Assembly: GCA_964426815.1 (NCBI GenBank) | Contig: CAYRRZ010000004.1 | Span: 1-63,767, forward strand | Reading direction: 5' to 3' | Length of the DNA: 63,767 nucleotides | From: JADZEJ01 sp964426815 | GTDB lineage: Bacteria; Patescibacteriota; Patescibacteriia; 2-12-FULL-60-25 | Shown here: positions 24,883-32,419 of the stretch, in pieces | Numbering within the stretch: position 1 is the stretch's first letter | Layout: every line of letters starts with the position of its first letter | The notes under the pieces: model-generated | Told to the model about the DNA's origin: nothing | Database searches by the model: none | What the model saw: the letters and a program-made list of their open reading frames with translations, nothing else | Program-made: the position numbers and the translations under genes

Positions 24883-26130
24883 TTACGCCACATGAGCACC
24901 CTTGTCGAGAGTCGTATGCAAAGCTCTTCGCACCTTAAAACGGAACAAAGAACGCTCAAATGAAGCCGAAGCAATAACCACCGCACCAGCGACCAAGGAC
25001 TCAACCGACCCAAGTAAAGCCAAAACCCAGCCATTTTCAACCAAGTGAGTAAAGGAACCAAAAATCAAAGCAGCCATGATCGGCGAACAAACCGCGCCAA
25101 CAAATAACCCCAAACGTGCCGGATTCGTAAAATCTTGTCTCAAGGCTAGACTTGTTACGCTCTGCCCCGGTAATAGCGCGATTTTCCCTTCACGCACCAA
25201 AGACTCATACGAATGTCGATACAAGAAAATCGACTGAATCGCCGTGGTAAGTGAAAGTGCAACAGCCGATAAACCAAAAACCACACCTGCTAAGCGAATT
25301 TGCCCAGCTCGAATCAAAGGCTCAACCTGAAAAGCACCGATCGTCGCCAAAATAAACACTGGAATCAAAATCTTGCTGCGCACCGCCAACTGACGCCACG
25401 TAAATCCAGAACCACGCAAAGCAAATAATTCAGCAACCTCAGCGATCACATCATCTGCGCTTGCCGCAAACACCTTGCCCAAACCAGATAAGACATGTTC
25501 AAGCGCATGCGCACAAGGACCAATAAAAATAAGGGATTTGATAATGGTTTGAGCTACAGCCGTTCGGCTATGCGCATTATCAAACATCACCCGATGCACA
25601 ATCGCATCAATCGCCAATGGAAAAATATCTTCATTCACTTCTTGCATGAAACGTCTCTGCTCATCCCCAACACCCTGATTACGTAAATCAACTAAGATAA
25701 TCTTCCGAAACTCAAATCGTTGTTCCAAAATAACCTTAATTTCTTCATACAAAAACACCCCTGCTTTTTCTGTTGCTTCCAATTCAGCCGTTGAAAACAA
25801 CGGAATTTTCTCTTCACGTAACAAAATCTCTAACCAAGGCAAAATCGTATTGTGTTGCGTATGCCGCGAAATACGATCCACGGCCTGCAAAACACGCTCC
25901 GGAGTCTTTTCAACAACCCGGACCCCAATACCATATCCATCATCCAACAACTTTCGAAACGCCTCAAAACGCGATGGGCGCAGAGCCAACGCATACCGAA
26001 TCTCAAGCGGCACGAGTTCGGCCACCGTTAATTCAGGAGCCGATGTCACGACATCAACCCGATACCGATCAATCGGCGATGTTTGCCGAAGCGGCAAAAA
26101 ACGCTTCCACCAAGATTCAAATGAGGACAT
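24883..26130 (-). CDS. Unknown membrane protein, soluble N-terminus and four C-terminal helices
   Basis: Not recognised. I use the ATG at 26130 (MSSFESWWKRFLPLRQ), because an extended -10 TGTTACACT ends 7 nt before it; an upstream in-frame ATG at 26160 would lie above that promoter. The 415-aa protein has a charged N-terminal half of about 240 residues, with a KSLIFIGPCAHALEHVLSGLGK hydrophobic patch near 210, and hydrophobic segments at about 255-275, 280-305, 340-365 and 372-395, ending in a basic tail. It precedes lepB by 9 nt. No catalytic motif is visible. Confidence 0.7.
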   Translation of the reverse strand: MSSFESWWKRFLPLRQTSPIDRYRVDVVTSAPELTVAELVPLEIRYALALRPSRFEAFRKLLDDGYGIGVRVVEKTPERVLQAVDRISRHTQHNTILPWLEILLREEKIPLFSTAELEATEKAGVFLYEEIKVILEQRFEFRKIILVDLRNQGVGDEQRRFMQEVNEDIFPLAIDAIVHRVMFDNAHSRTAVAQTIIKSLIFIGPCAHALEHVLSGLGKVFAASADDVIAEVAELFALRGSGFTWRQLAVRSKILIPVFILATIGAFQVEPLIRAGQIRLAGVVFGLSAVALSLTTAIQSIFLYRHSYESLVREGKIALLPGQSVTSLALRQDFTNPARLGLFVGAVCSPIMAALIFGSFTHLVENGWVLALLGSVESLVAGAVVIASASFERSLFRFKVRRALHTTLDKGAHVA

Positions 26131-26137
26131 GTACGGG

Positions 26138-26146
26138 AGTGTAACA
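26138..26146 (-). promoter_or_regulatory. Extended -10 promoter of the 415-aa gene
   Basis: Minus strand TGTTACACT, -10 box TACACT ending 7 nt before the ATG at 26130. The same 12-nt word TCGTGTTACACT occurs before pgk and before the 297-aa gene. Confidence 0.6.
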
Positions 26147-26188
26147 CGACTTTGACGCAAAAAATACAGCCTGTCAGACTACAGACCT

Positions 26189-26680
26189 ATGCCTGTCGCC
26201 CAGCCCATTCCGGCCCCCATTTTAAGCTTTGCTGAATTCGACGCTCTTCGCGATCAATGCGGAACCATTGTCTGCACCTCGGGCGGCTATGATCCAATCC
26301 ATCCAGGCCATTTAAGCTGCCTGGCAGCCTCCAAACAATTTGGAGATACCGTTGTCGCTATCGTGAATGGCGATACCTTTCTCACGAACAAAAAAGGAAA
26401 ACCTTTTCAAGACCTCGAAACCCGCTGTCGCATCGTTTCGTATATGCGCGGCGTCGACTATGTCATTCCCTTTGAAATTGAAGGGGACCAAACCGTCCGC
26501 GAAGCTCTAAAACAACTCCGACCTCATGTTTTTACAAAAGGCGGTGACCGCTGCTCCCCCGAAACCATCCCCGAGTGGGATATTTGCCAACAACTCGGCA
26601 TCCGCATCGAAACTGGTATCGGCGAACCCAAGCTCTGGTCCAGCTCCGACTTTCTCTCAAAGTGGAAAAATGAAAGATAG
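26189..26680 (+). CDS. Cytidylyltransferase-like (HIGH-motif) nucleotidyltransferase
   Basis: A 163-aa member of the cytidylyltransferase superfamily, related to RfaE2/HldE-C and glycerol-3-phosphate cytidylyltransferase. The nucleotide-binding motif is SGGYDPIHPGHLSCL (His-x-x-His, residues about 31-45), followed by VVAIVNGDTFLTNKKGKPF and the partner motif ETRCRIVSYMRGVDYVI. The end carries WSSSDFLSKWK in place of the usual ISSS/T-R motif. The substrate is not determinable; ADP- or CDP-activation of a sugar or polyol phosphate is likely. It is 9 nt upstream of a glycosyltransferase-like gene, which supports a glycan context. A second relative lies at 43288. Confidence 0.85.
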   Translation: MPVAQPIPAPILSFAEFDALRDQCGTIVCTSGGYDPIHPGHLSCLAASKQFGDTVVAIVNGDTFLTNKKGKPFQDLETRCRIVSYMRGVDYVIPFEIEGDQTVREALKQLRPHVFTKGGDRCSPETIPEWDICQQLGIRIETGIGEPKLWSSSDFLSKWKNER

Positions 26681-26689
26681 CTTCTCAAT

Positions 26690-28684
26690 ATGAAAGAACA
26701 AATACAAAACATTCCTCCCAAAATCACAAAACAAGAAAAAGCACCAACTATTCCTGAGCTCATTGCAAATCCGCCACTCAAAGAAACCGCCCTCATCTAT
26801 TCCATCCCTGTCCGTGGTGAATGGAAAAATGGCCAGCTCTTACGCTGCCTCCGCGGCATGTTTTCCCAAAAGCAAGAAATTGGACAAGCGATCGAAATCG
26901 AAATCATCGCAAACAATGGTGGCATCGAAGCCGAAAAGGACAGCGAAGAAACCGAGCGCCTAGAAGAATGGGCCCCAGGGGCAAGTGCCCGCAACAGCGC
27001 CAAACGTGCTGAAACCGAGGAAGTCATTGCATTTTTAAAAAAAATCGTCGCCGTTCAGAGGCTTTCGAAAAAGTCCGATACGGACAAAGAAAAAAACAAG
27101 CAAGAATTAACAAATATTTTTACCAACACGCTTGACCGTGAGCAACGAGAAGTTCTTGAATTAGCTGCCAAACAAGCCGAAAAAGTTGGAGTGGCTCTCA
27201 TCGATACAACAAAAATGGATTTCGAAAATTCGCCGTATCGACGAGCGAATATCAGCAGCGCACGCACCATCGGTGCAGATATGGCCCTGACCCGCTTTGC
27301 CGGTCGAGAAGAGATCCCATTTTCCATGTATGACATTGACACATTGCCCGAAAACACCCAAACCTCTAAACACATCCAAGCATTGTTTGCGCGCAATCCC
27401 AATCTTTCATACGTATTCAACGGGATGGCTGATCTTCCGCGTGGAATCTCAAAAGAATATGTCAGCCAAGCAAATTCGAGTCGACATATCGACTATAACC
27501 AAGGATACATCCATGGATCCCCACAAATCTGCTTTCGTCTCGGCGCATATAAAAAACTCCATGAAATCAGCAACCTGCAATTAATCGGAGATGAAGACCG
27601 GGACACAGCCATCCGCCTCATCTACCACTTTGGTCGCATGCAGGACGGACTCCTATTAGAGGAAAGCCTCAAAACAAATCGCTCCATACCAACCCAATTA
27701 ACCTCGGCTCGCATCGATGGCTTTATGGATGGCCGCGCTGGCAAGGTAACCGAAGGCGCAGCAATACGCAGAGAGCAGGATCTTGCAGAGATCATCACAC
27801 TCCGAAACCAGATCCTCAAATGGATCAATGAGCTACCTCAAGAAAAACAAGTCCTAGCAAAAGAAGTTCTAGATATCGCACGCAAGGACCAAACAAAAAG
27901 AATGCAGATCCAACAACGATTCAATCGCATTCTCGCAAAGTCATTTCTCCAGGCACTTGAAAAAAACCAAATCCAAATGGTCGATGGTAGTGTGGAAATA
28001 GACGAATCGAGTCTGTCCGAACTACCCGGAGGAAAAGCTCTCCACATTTTCCTCAAAAATAACCCAGCTCTCACTAAAGAATTACTCGCGTCAAACGAAG
28101 ATATTGAGGCATTGAAATATTATGCCGGAGTATCTAAAAATCTCCCTCCCGAAATCAATACGCCGAGTCGATTTCAACAAGCACTCCGCGAATATCTTGG
28201 CTCAGTCCCCAGCCTTGCCGATCTCGAATCACGCGGAGCTTTTGAGGTCATAGAAAAACAAGTGAACGGACAAGCAAGCCTCGGAACAAAAGACCGACGC
28301 ACGCGTGAATCAAGAGAATCGCTTCTCCATCCCATGTTGGCAGAACTTCTCGCCCTTGGCCACACCTACCGAACATTTTTTTCTACAAACCAATTCTTTG
28401 AAGCACGAAGTGGTACTGACACCCTGAACGATCAATTCATAAAAAAGCGCTGGCCAAAAAATCCTGAAGAACAAAAACTAGACTATCACTTCAGCTCTCA
28501 GGCCGACCGTGTTGAACAATTAAAAACCATGATCATCGAAAAAGAGCGTCTAGAACAAGAAGCACTCAAAGCAAAAAATCCATTCGAACCGAAAGTTGAA
28601 AAGCCACTTTCCTGGTGGTCTTCGCTCTCCCTCCCCTCTTTCCCATCCTTCCAGCTCTTCAAAAAGTTCTTCGGCAAAAACTAG
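26690..28684 (+). CDS. Glycosyltransferase-like protein (GT-A fold) with long C-terminal extension
   Basis: Not a named gene. The N-terminal 320 residues look like a divergent family-2 glycosyltransferase: a start strand ALIYSIPVRGEWKNGQLLRCL, EIEIIANNGG where GT2 proteins have a VVVNN motif, NISSARTIGADMAL resembling the usual ARNxG segment, a DxD-type metal motif DID near residues 215-217 (FSMYDIDTLPE), and an acceptor-site-like GDEDRDTAIRL at about 299-309. A further 350 residues are helical, charged and unrecognised. It follows the nucleotidyltransferase by 9 nt and its stop overlaps that of the convergent cupin remnant. Sugar transfer is an inference from motif order. Confidence 0.65.
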   Translation: MKEQIQNIPPKITKQEKAPTIPELIANPPLKETALIYSIPVRGEWKNGQLLRCLRGMFSQKQEIGQAIEIEIIANNGGIEAEKDSEETERLEEWAPGASARNSAKRAETEEVIAFLKKIVAVQRLSKKSDTDKEKNKQELTNIFTNTLDREQREVLELAAKQAEKVGVALIDTTKMDFENSPYRRANISSARTIGADMALTRFAGREEIPFSMYDIDTLPENTQTSKHIQALFARNPNLSYVFNGMADLPRGISKEYVSQANSSRHIDYNQGYIHGSPQICFRLGAYKKLHEISNLQLIGDEDRDTAIRLIYHFGRMQDGLLLEESLKTNRSIPTQLTSARIDGFMDGRAGKVTEGAAIRREQDLAEIITLRNQILKWINELPQEKQVLAKEVLDIARKDQTKRMQIQQRFNRILAKSFLQALEKNQIQMVDGSVEIDESSLSELPGGKALHIFLKNNPALTKELLASNEDIEALKYYAGVSKNLPPEINTPSRFQQALREYLGSVPSLADLESRGAFEVIEKQVNGQASLGTKDRRTRESRESLLHPMLAELLALGHTYRTFFSTNQFFEARSGTDTLNDQFIKKRWPKNPEEQKLDYHFSSQADRVEQLKTMIIEKERLEQEALKAKNPFEPKVEKPLSWWSSLSLPSFPSFQLFKKFFGKN

Positions 28685-28860
28685 ACAATTCTCTCATACG
28701 CATCCTCCAGTCGCACCACATCATCCGGAAACGCCGTTAAAACCTCCAAGATATCGCAACCACCGGCTCCCGATTTCAGTCGATGTTTGGTTCCGGGGGT
28801 GACATGAAATGACACCCCCCCCTCTTTATACTGCGACGTCTCCGCAAACCATACTTCGGA
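28681..28860 (-). pseudogene. Truncated cupin gene remnant (mannose-6-phosphate isomerase/ManC C-terminus-like)
   Basis: Minus strand codons from about 28860 to the TAG at 28683-28681 encode about 59 residues. They include a cupin strand motif (GGVSFHVTPGTKHRL) and a terminal GCDILEVLTAFPDDVVRLEDAYERI, which resembles the last turn of type-II phosphomannose isomerases and ManC-type enzymes. There is no start codon, and the frame is closed upstream by TAA at about 28871. Only the C-terminal half of one cupin fold remains, so it is a broken gene. Its TAG shares a CTAG palindrome with the stop of the convergent glycosyltransferase-like gene. A G8 run (28813-28820, as C on plus) is inside it. Confidence 0.7.
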
Positions 28861-28913
28861 TCCCAGGGCTTATCCACATGTCTTGATGTAAAAACATAAA
28901 TTTTCACTATAAC

Positions 28914-28943
28914 AAAAAATCCGACATTTGCATCGGATTTTTT
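28914..28943. terminator. Terminator of tRNA-Val
   Basis: Perfect 11-bp stem AAAAAATCCGA/TCGGATTTTTT (28914-28924 and 28933-28943), 8-nt loop. It starts 3 nt below the CCA of the minus-strand tRNA, and its symmetry makes it usable on either strand. Confidence 0.9.
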
Positions 28944-28945
28944 GC

Positions 28946-29022
28946 TGGTGGACGCACCAAGGATCGAACTTGGGACCTCACGAATGTGAATCGTGCGCTC
29001 TAACCAGCTGAGCTATGCGTCC
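28946..29022 (-). tRNA. tRNA-Val (anticodon CAC), CCA encoded
   Basis: Minus strand acceptor GGACGCA/TGCGTCC, D stem GCTC/GAGC, anticodon stem CACGA/TCGTG with loop TTCACAT (anticodon CAC), 5-nt variable region, T arm CCAAG-TTCGATC-CTTGG, discriminator A and encoded CCA. It reads GTG codons. All stems are fully paired. It is transcribed alone from its own promoter and terminator. Confidence 0.96.
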
Positions 29023-29045
29023 ATGACCTCTGCATTTGTGGCCGA

Positions 29046-29074
29046 AGAGTATCGAAAAACACATCATTTGGCAA
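29046..29074 (-). promoter_or_regulatory. Promoter of tRNA-Val
   Basis: Minus strand TTGCCA (29074-29069), 17-bp spacer, TACTCT (29051-29046), about 24 nt above the tRNA 5' end. Confidence 0.7.
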
Positions 29075-29132
29075 GTTCCCCGCTAACCGCCTCACCCAAA
29101 AGCCCCAAGCCATAAAAAGTCCATAAAACTGG

Positions 29133-29138
29133 TATACT
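29133..29138 (+). promoter_or_regulatory. -10 box of the 360-aa gene
   Basis: TATACT ends 7 nt before the ATG at 29146, a spacing that would put the transcription start at or next to the start codon. No clear -35. Confidence 0.55.
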
Positions 29139-29145
29139 TGAAGCC

Positions 29146-30228
29146 ATGCAACCCGGATTCGAAAAAAACCTACAAGACTTCCGCGAATTAGCAAAAGACA
29201 CATTAAAACCCCGCCCGGAAAAATCCGGAAGTGTCGTGAATGAAACCATTCAACAAGCCGCTGATCGCCGCGGAACCGAACCCCATGTCCAAGCTCGCAT
29301 TTTTGAAATGCAAATTCAAAAACAACGCATCATGGCTGAACTCGAAACCCAGCTCGCGCTTCTCGACAATCCATTCCATGCACCCGAAATCCCAAAACAA
29401 GCCCAACTCGTAGAATTCAAAGATGGCGGACTTGTGACCCATGATGCGGTCGGTAAACCGTTTTACATGACACTTGGTGACCTGCTCTATGATGGAGATT
29501 GGGGCATTCAATATACCTGCGATCCAAAAACAATACCCAAACATCTTCAAAAGCGCTTTCTTGTAGAAACCGCCAAACGAAAGATACGAGAAATCTACAA
29601 TCATCAAATCGTTAAAGATGCGCTCGCAAGCAGCTTGGTTCCGGCTGAACGCAAAGAATCATTCAAATGGTTTACAGAAAATGCCAAACGAGAACACGAA
29701 CCCGGCTGGATCGCGGAACGACTTGTTGAAAACATTGTACGCAAAGCTTGCGTCAATCTCGGACTAGACGTTCATCTAACTCCGGCCAGCGCCTTTGAAG
29801 ATGTCGAAGAAAAAATTGACTTCATTGCGGATCGTCGCCTACACGCAACGGGAGTTGATGTCGAAAACGAAGAGCTAAGCAAAATAGATCGCGTCGGCAT
29901 TCAATTCACCATCTCACGAGTAGCCCGCGGAAAACATGGAAAAATTGATCGTGCCAAAAAACAATATGCCGATCTCTTAAAGCAGAGAAATATACGGGAT
30001 ATTGTTTTAGTAAAAATTCAAATTCGAGGAGCACAACAAAAATACCTTGATTGGAAACGCGACGGCATGCCTCCGGGAGGCCCAGAAAGCCGCATAAGCC
30101 CAAACTTGCAAGGCAAAATTCTAAGATACATCATGCGAACACTGTATGAAGCCGACGAACTCAAAGACATCCTTGACCAAGTTCAAAACCGGCCAGCCAA
30201 CGACAATGCTCAGCCAACTGATCGCTAA
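29146..30228 (+). CDS. Unknown 360-aa soluble protein, possible PD-(D/E)XK-like core
   Basis: Not recognised. The N-terminal 90 residues are charged and helical. The C-terminal half contains EEKIDFIADRRLHATGVDVENEELSKIDRVGIQFTISR, an acidic residue followed by a second strand with Gln-x-Thr, then KIDRAKKQYADLLKQRNIRDIVLVKIQI. This order weakly recalls restriction-endonuclease-like (PD-(D/E)XK) folds, where a D and an (E/Q)xK sit on adjacent strands, but the Lys is replaced by Thr, so I would not assign nuclease activity. The gene overlaps prmC by 23 nt at its end. The start is supported by TATACT 7 nt upstream. Confidence 0.6.
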   Translation: MQPGFEKNLQDFRELAKDTLKPRPEKSGSVVNETIQQAADRRGTEPHVQARIFEMQIQKQRIMAELETQLALLDNPFHAPEIPKQAQLVEFKDGGLVTHDAVGKPFYMTLGDLLYDGDWGIQYTCDPKTIPKHLQKRFLVETAKRKIREIYNHQIVKDALASSLVPAERKESFKWFTENAKREHEPGWIAERLVENIVRKACVNLGLDVHLTPASAFEDVEEKIDFIADRRLHATGVDVENEELSKIDRVGIQFTISRVARGKHGKIDRAKKQYADLLKQRNIRDIVLVKIQIRGAQQKYLDWKRDGMPPGGPESRISPNLQGKILRYIMRTLYEADELKDILDQVQNRPANDNAQPTDR

Positions 30229-31111
30229 AGCTGCCCCTACCCTGCAACCAAAACGCATCGTCTGCGACGATGATCGCGACCTTGGTTTTTTTGAAGCGCA
30301 AGCAATTCTCGCTCATCTATTAGATGTCGACCGCGCCTGGCTCATCACTCATCCCGAATATGAGCTAACAAAAACACAATATAAAAAGTTCCAACACCTT
30401 CTGAAACGACGCCAAAAACACGAACCATTTGCCTATCTTTTTGAAAAAAAAGAATTTTACGGTAAAGAATTTTTCGTAAATAAACACGTTCTCATCCCAA
30501 GACCTGACACCGAAACCCTCATCGAATCTGCGCTCAAACTACACGCTGACTCAAACCCACAAACACCCGTCATTTGGGATATCGGAACTGGCTCAGGCGC
30601 GATCGCGATCACACTTGCTTCACGCATTCAAAACGCCGTCGTCCTTGCAACGGATACAAGCAAGCGTGCGTTAACAATAGCGAAAAAAAATGCAAAGACT
30701 CATGATGTTATAAAACGCATAACGTTCGTACAACAAAACCTCCTGCAACCAAACGCATTTCGCTGGCTAAAATCACACGGCTCAGCAGAACAACTCCTGA
30801 TTTGCGCCAATCTCCCCTATCTCCCAACAAGCGACAAAAAAAGACTCGAGCCAGACATCACCAAATACGAACCAAAAAGCGCGCTCTATTCTGGTAAAGA
30901 TGGTTTAGACTTGATCAAAAAGCTTCTCGGACAAATCGCTCGTCACGCCTCAGAATGGGGCTATCAACACATCTCCATTCTTCTCGAATACGATCCACCG
31001 CAAACCCAAAAACTCCTGAAAGAAATACACCGTTTACTCCCACAAGCAAAAACTGAGATACAACAAGATCTCGCTAAGCGAGATCGCGTGTGCCATATTC
31101 AATTGTTTTAA
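30206..31111 (+). CDS. prmC: Release factor glutamine methyltransferase PrmC/HemK
   Basis: PrmC methylates the Gln of the GGQ motif in peptide-chain release factors using S-adenosylmethionine. I place the start at 30206 (MLSQLIAKAAPTLQP), giving 301 aa and overlapping the preceding gene by 23 nt; an upstream start at 30146 would overlap by 83 nt and add a non-conserved stretch. The N-terminal helical domain contains RRQKHEPFAYLFEKKEFYGKEF, then LIPRPDTETLIE and the SAM-binding VIWDIGTGSGAIAI. The substrate motif, normally NPPY, reads NLPY at residues 202-205. It converges on murA with a 4-nt overlap of stop codons. Confidence 0.93.
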   Translation: MLSQLIAKAAPTLQPKRIVCDDDRDLGFFEAQAILAHLLDVDRAWLITHPEYELTKTQYKKFQHLLKRRQKHEPFAYLFEKKEFYGKEFFVNKHVLIPRPDTETLIESALKLHADSNPQTPVIWDIGTGSGAIAITLASRIQNAVVLATDTSKRALTIAKKNAKTHDVIKRITFVQQNLLQPNAFRWLKSHGSAEQLLICANLPYLPTSDKKRLEPDITKYEPKSALYSGKDGLDLIKKLLGQIARHASEWGYQHISILLEYDPPQTQKLLKEIHRLLPQAKTEIQQDLAKRDRVCHIQLF

Positions 31112-32415
31112 ATTGATTTAACTTGAATTTTTGCCCCAAGCGAAGTCATCTTTCCGATCAAGTCTTCATACCCACGTTCCAAATGATCAACACCGGTCAA
31201 AACCGAAGTTCCATTTGCAATCAAGGCCGCTAATAAATACGAAAAACCTGCACGAATATCTGGCACCACGATATTTGCTGCTTTTAATTTGGTTGGTCCA
31301 ACGATAATAGCGCTGTGTCGATAATCCCGATTCACAAAACGACATGGCTTAGAACCTAAGCATTCATGATGCAATTGAATTTTTGCACCCATTTTTTTCA
31401 AAGCTTCGGTATACCCAAAACGATCCTCGTACACCGTTTCATGCACAATTGAAACGCCATTCGCCTGCGTCAGCATCACCACAAATGGCTGCTGCCAATC
31501 CGTCATAAAACCTGGATGAACATCCGTTTCAACGGCTATTGGTTTCAACTCCGAACCACCAAAAAACCGAATTCCATCATCTTGAATCGTGTATTTGACC
31601 CCAACGCGACGCAAAACATTCAAGAATGATAGTAAATCTACCTGACGCGCATCTTTCACAAAAACATCGCCTCCTGTCATCACAGCCGCAACCGCGAATG
31701 AGGCAGCCACTAAACGATCCGGCAAAATACGATGGGTCGTGCCATGTAGCTTCTCAACACCTTCAATAATCCAGGTACGATTAACATCTTGATGAATGAT
31801 CGCCCCCATCGATTGCAATAACATCGCCAAATCAACAACCTCTGGTTCAACAGCCGCATTCCGTATCACGGTGGTCCCCTTTGCCTTCACAGCGGCCAAC
31901 ATCACATTTTCAGTCGCGCCCACGGATGGGTATGGTAATTCGATCACCTGACCCTGCAAGCGCTTCGCACGAGCCACATACGTTTCACCATCATGCACAA
32001 TCTCAGCCCCCATTTTTTGCAAAGCTTCTAAATGAAAATTTACCGGCCGCGCACCAATCGCATCACCACCGAGTGCAGGAATAACCGCCTCACCAAAACG
32101 ATGAAGCAAAGGACCAAGTAATAAAATAGGAATTCGATTTTTCCGACTAAAACTCGTCGAAACCTGCGACGTCGTCATACTCGTCGGATCAATCTCGAGT
32201 TTAGAACCACGACGACGAATTTTTGCACCCACGCCCTCAGCCAATTGTGCCGTTAAATCCGTCTCCCCAATCTGTGGCACATTGGTTAGTGTTACCACCT
32301 CATCTGCCAACAATGAAGCCACAATTTCTTTTGAAGCTGCATTTTTTGCGCCCGGAATCGTAACGCTACCCACAAGTGGAACACCGCCGGTCACATGATA
32401 ACTCGATTGTTTCAT
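31108..32415 (-). CDS. murA: UDP-N-acetylglucosamine 1-carboxyvinyltransferase MurA (Asp in place of catalytic Cys)
   Basis: MurA adds enolpyruvate from PEP to UDP-GlcNAc, the first committed step of peptidoglycan synthesis. I start it at 32415 (MKQSSYHVTGG), 435 aa; a longer reading would add 45 Cys-rich residues absent from the family and overlap the upstream gene. PGAKNAASKE supplies the conserved Lys24-Asn25. The flexible loop reads GGDAIGARPV, so the residue equivalent to E. coli Cys115 is Asp118. That substitution is known from Mycobacterium tuberculosis and Chlamydia to retain activity and confer fosfomycin insensitivity. It lies 4 nt after the DUF3048 gene. Confidence 0.96.
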   Translation of the reverse strand: MKQSSYHVTGGVPLVGSVTIPGAKNAASKEIVASLLADEVVTLTNVPQIGETDLTAQLAEGVGAKIRRRGSKLEIDPTSMTTSQVSTSFSRKNRIPILLLGPLLHRFGEAVIPALGGDAIGARPVNFHLEALQKMGAEIVHDGETYVARAKRLQGQVIELPYPSVGATENVMLAAVKAKGTTVIRNAAVEPEVVDLAMLLQSMGAIIHQDVNRTWIIEGVEKLHGTTHRILPDRLVAASFAVAAVMTGGDVFVKDARQVDLLSFLNVLRRVGVKYTIQDDGIRFFGGSELKPIAVETDVHPGFMTDWQQPFVVMLTQANGVSIVHETVYEDRFGYTEALKKMGAKIQLHHECLGSKPCRFVNRDYRHSAIIVGPTKLKAANIVVPDIRAGFSYLLAALIANGTSVLTGVDHLERGYEDLIGKMTSLGAKIQVKSI

Positions 32416-32419
32416 ATAG

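Noticed and set aside
28795..28819. Imperfect inverted repeat GGGGGTG-A-CAT-GAA-ATG-A-CACCCCC
   Set aside because: It lies within the coding remnant of the cupin gene and has no T-run; probably a codon-driven coincidence.
29146..30228. Assigning the 360-aa protein as a restriction endonuclease
   Set aside because: The key Lys is missing and no methyltransferase or specificity gene is adjacent.
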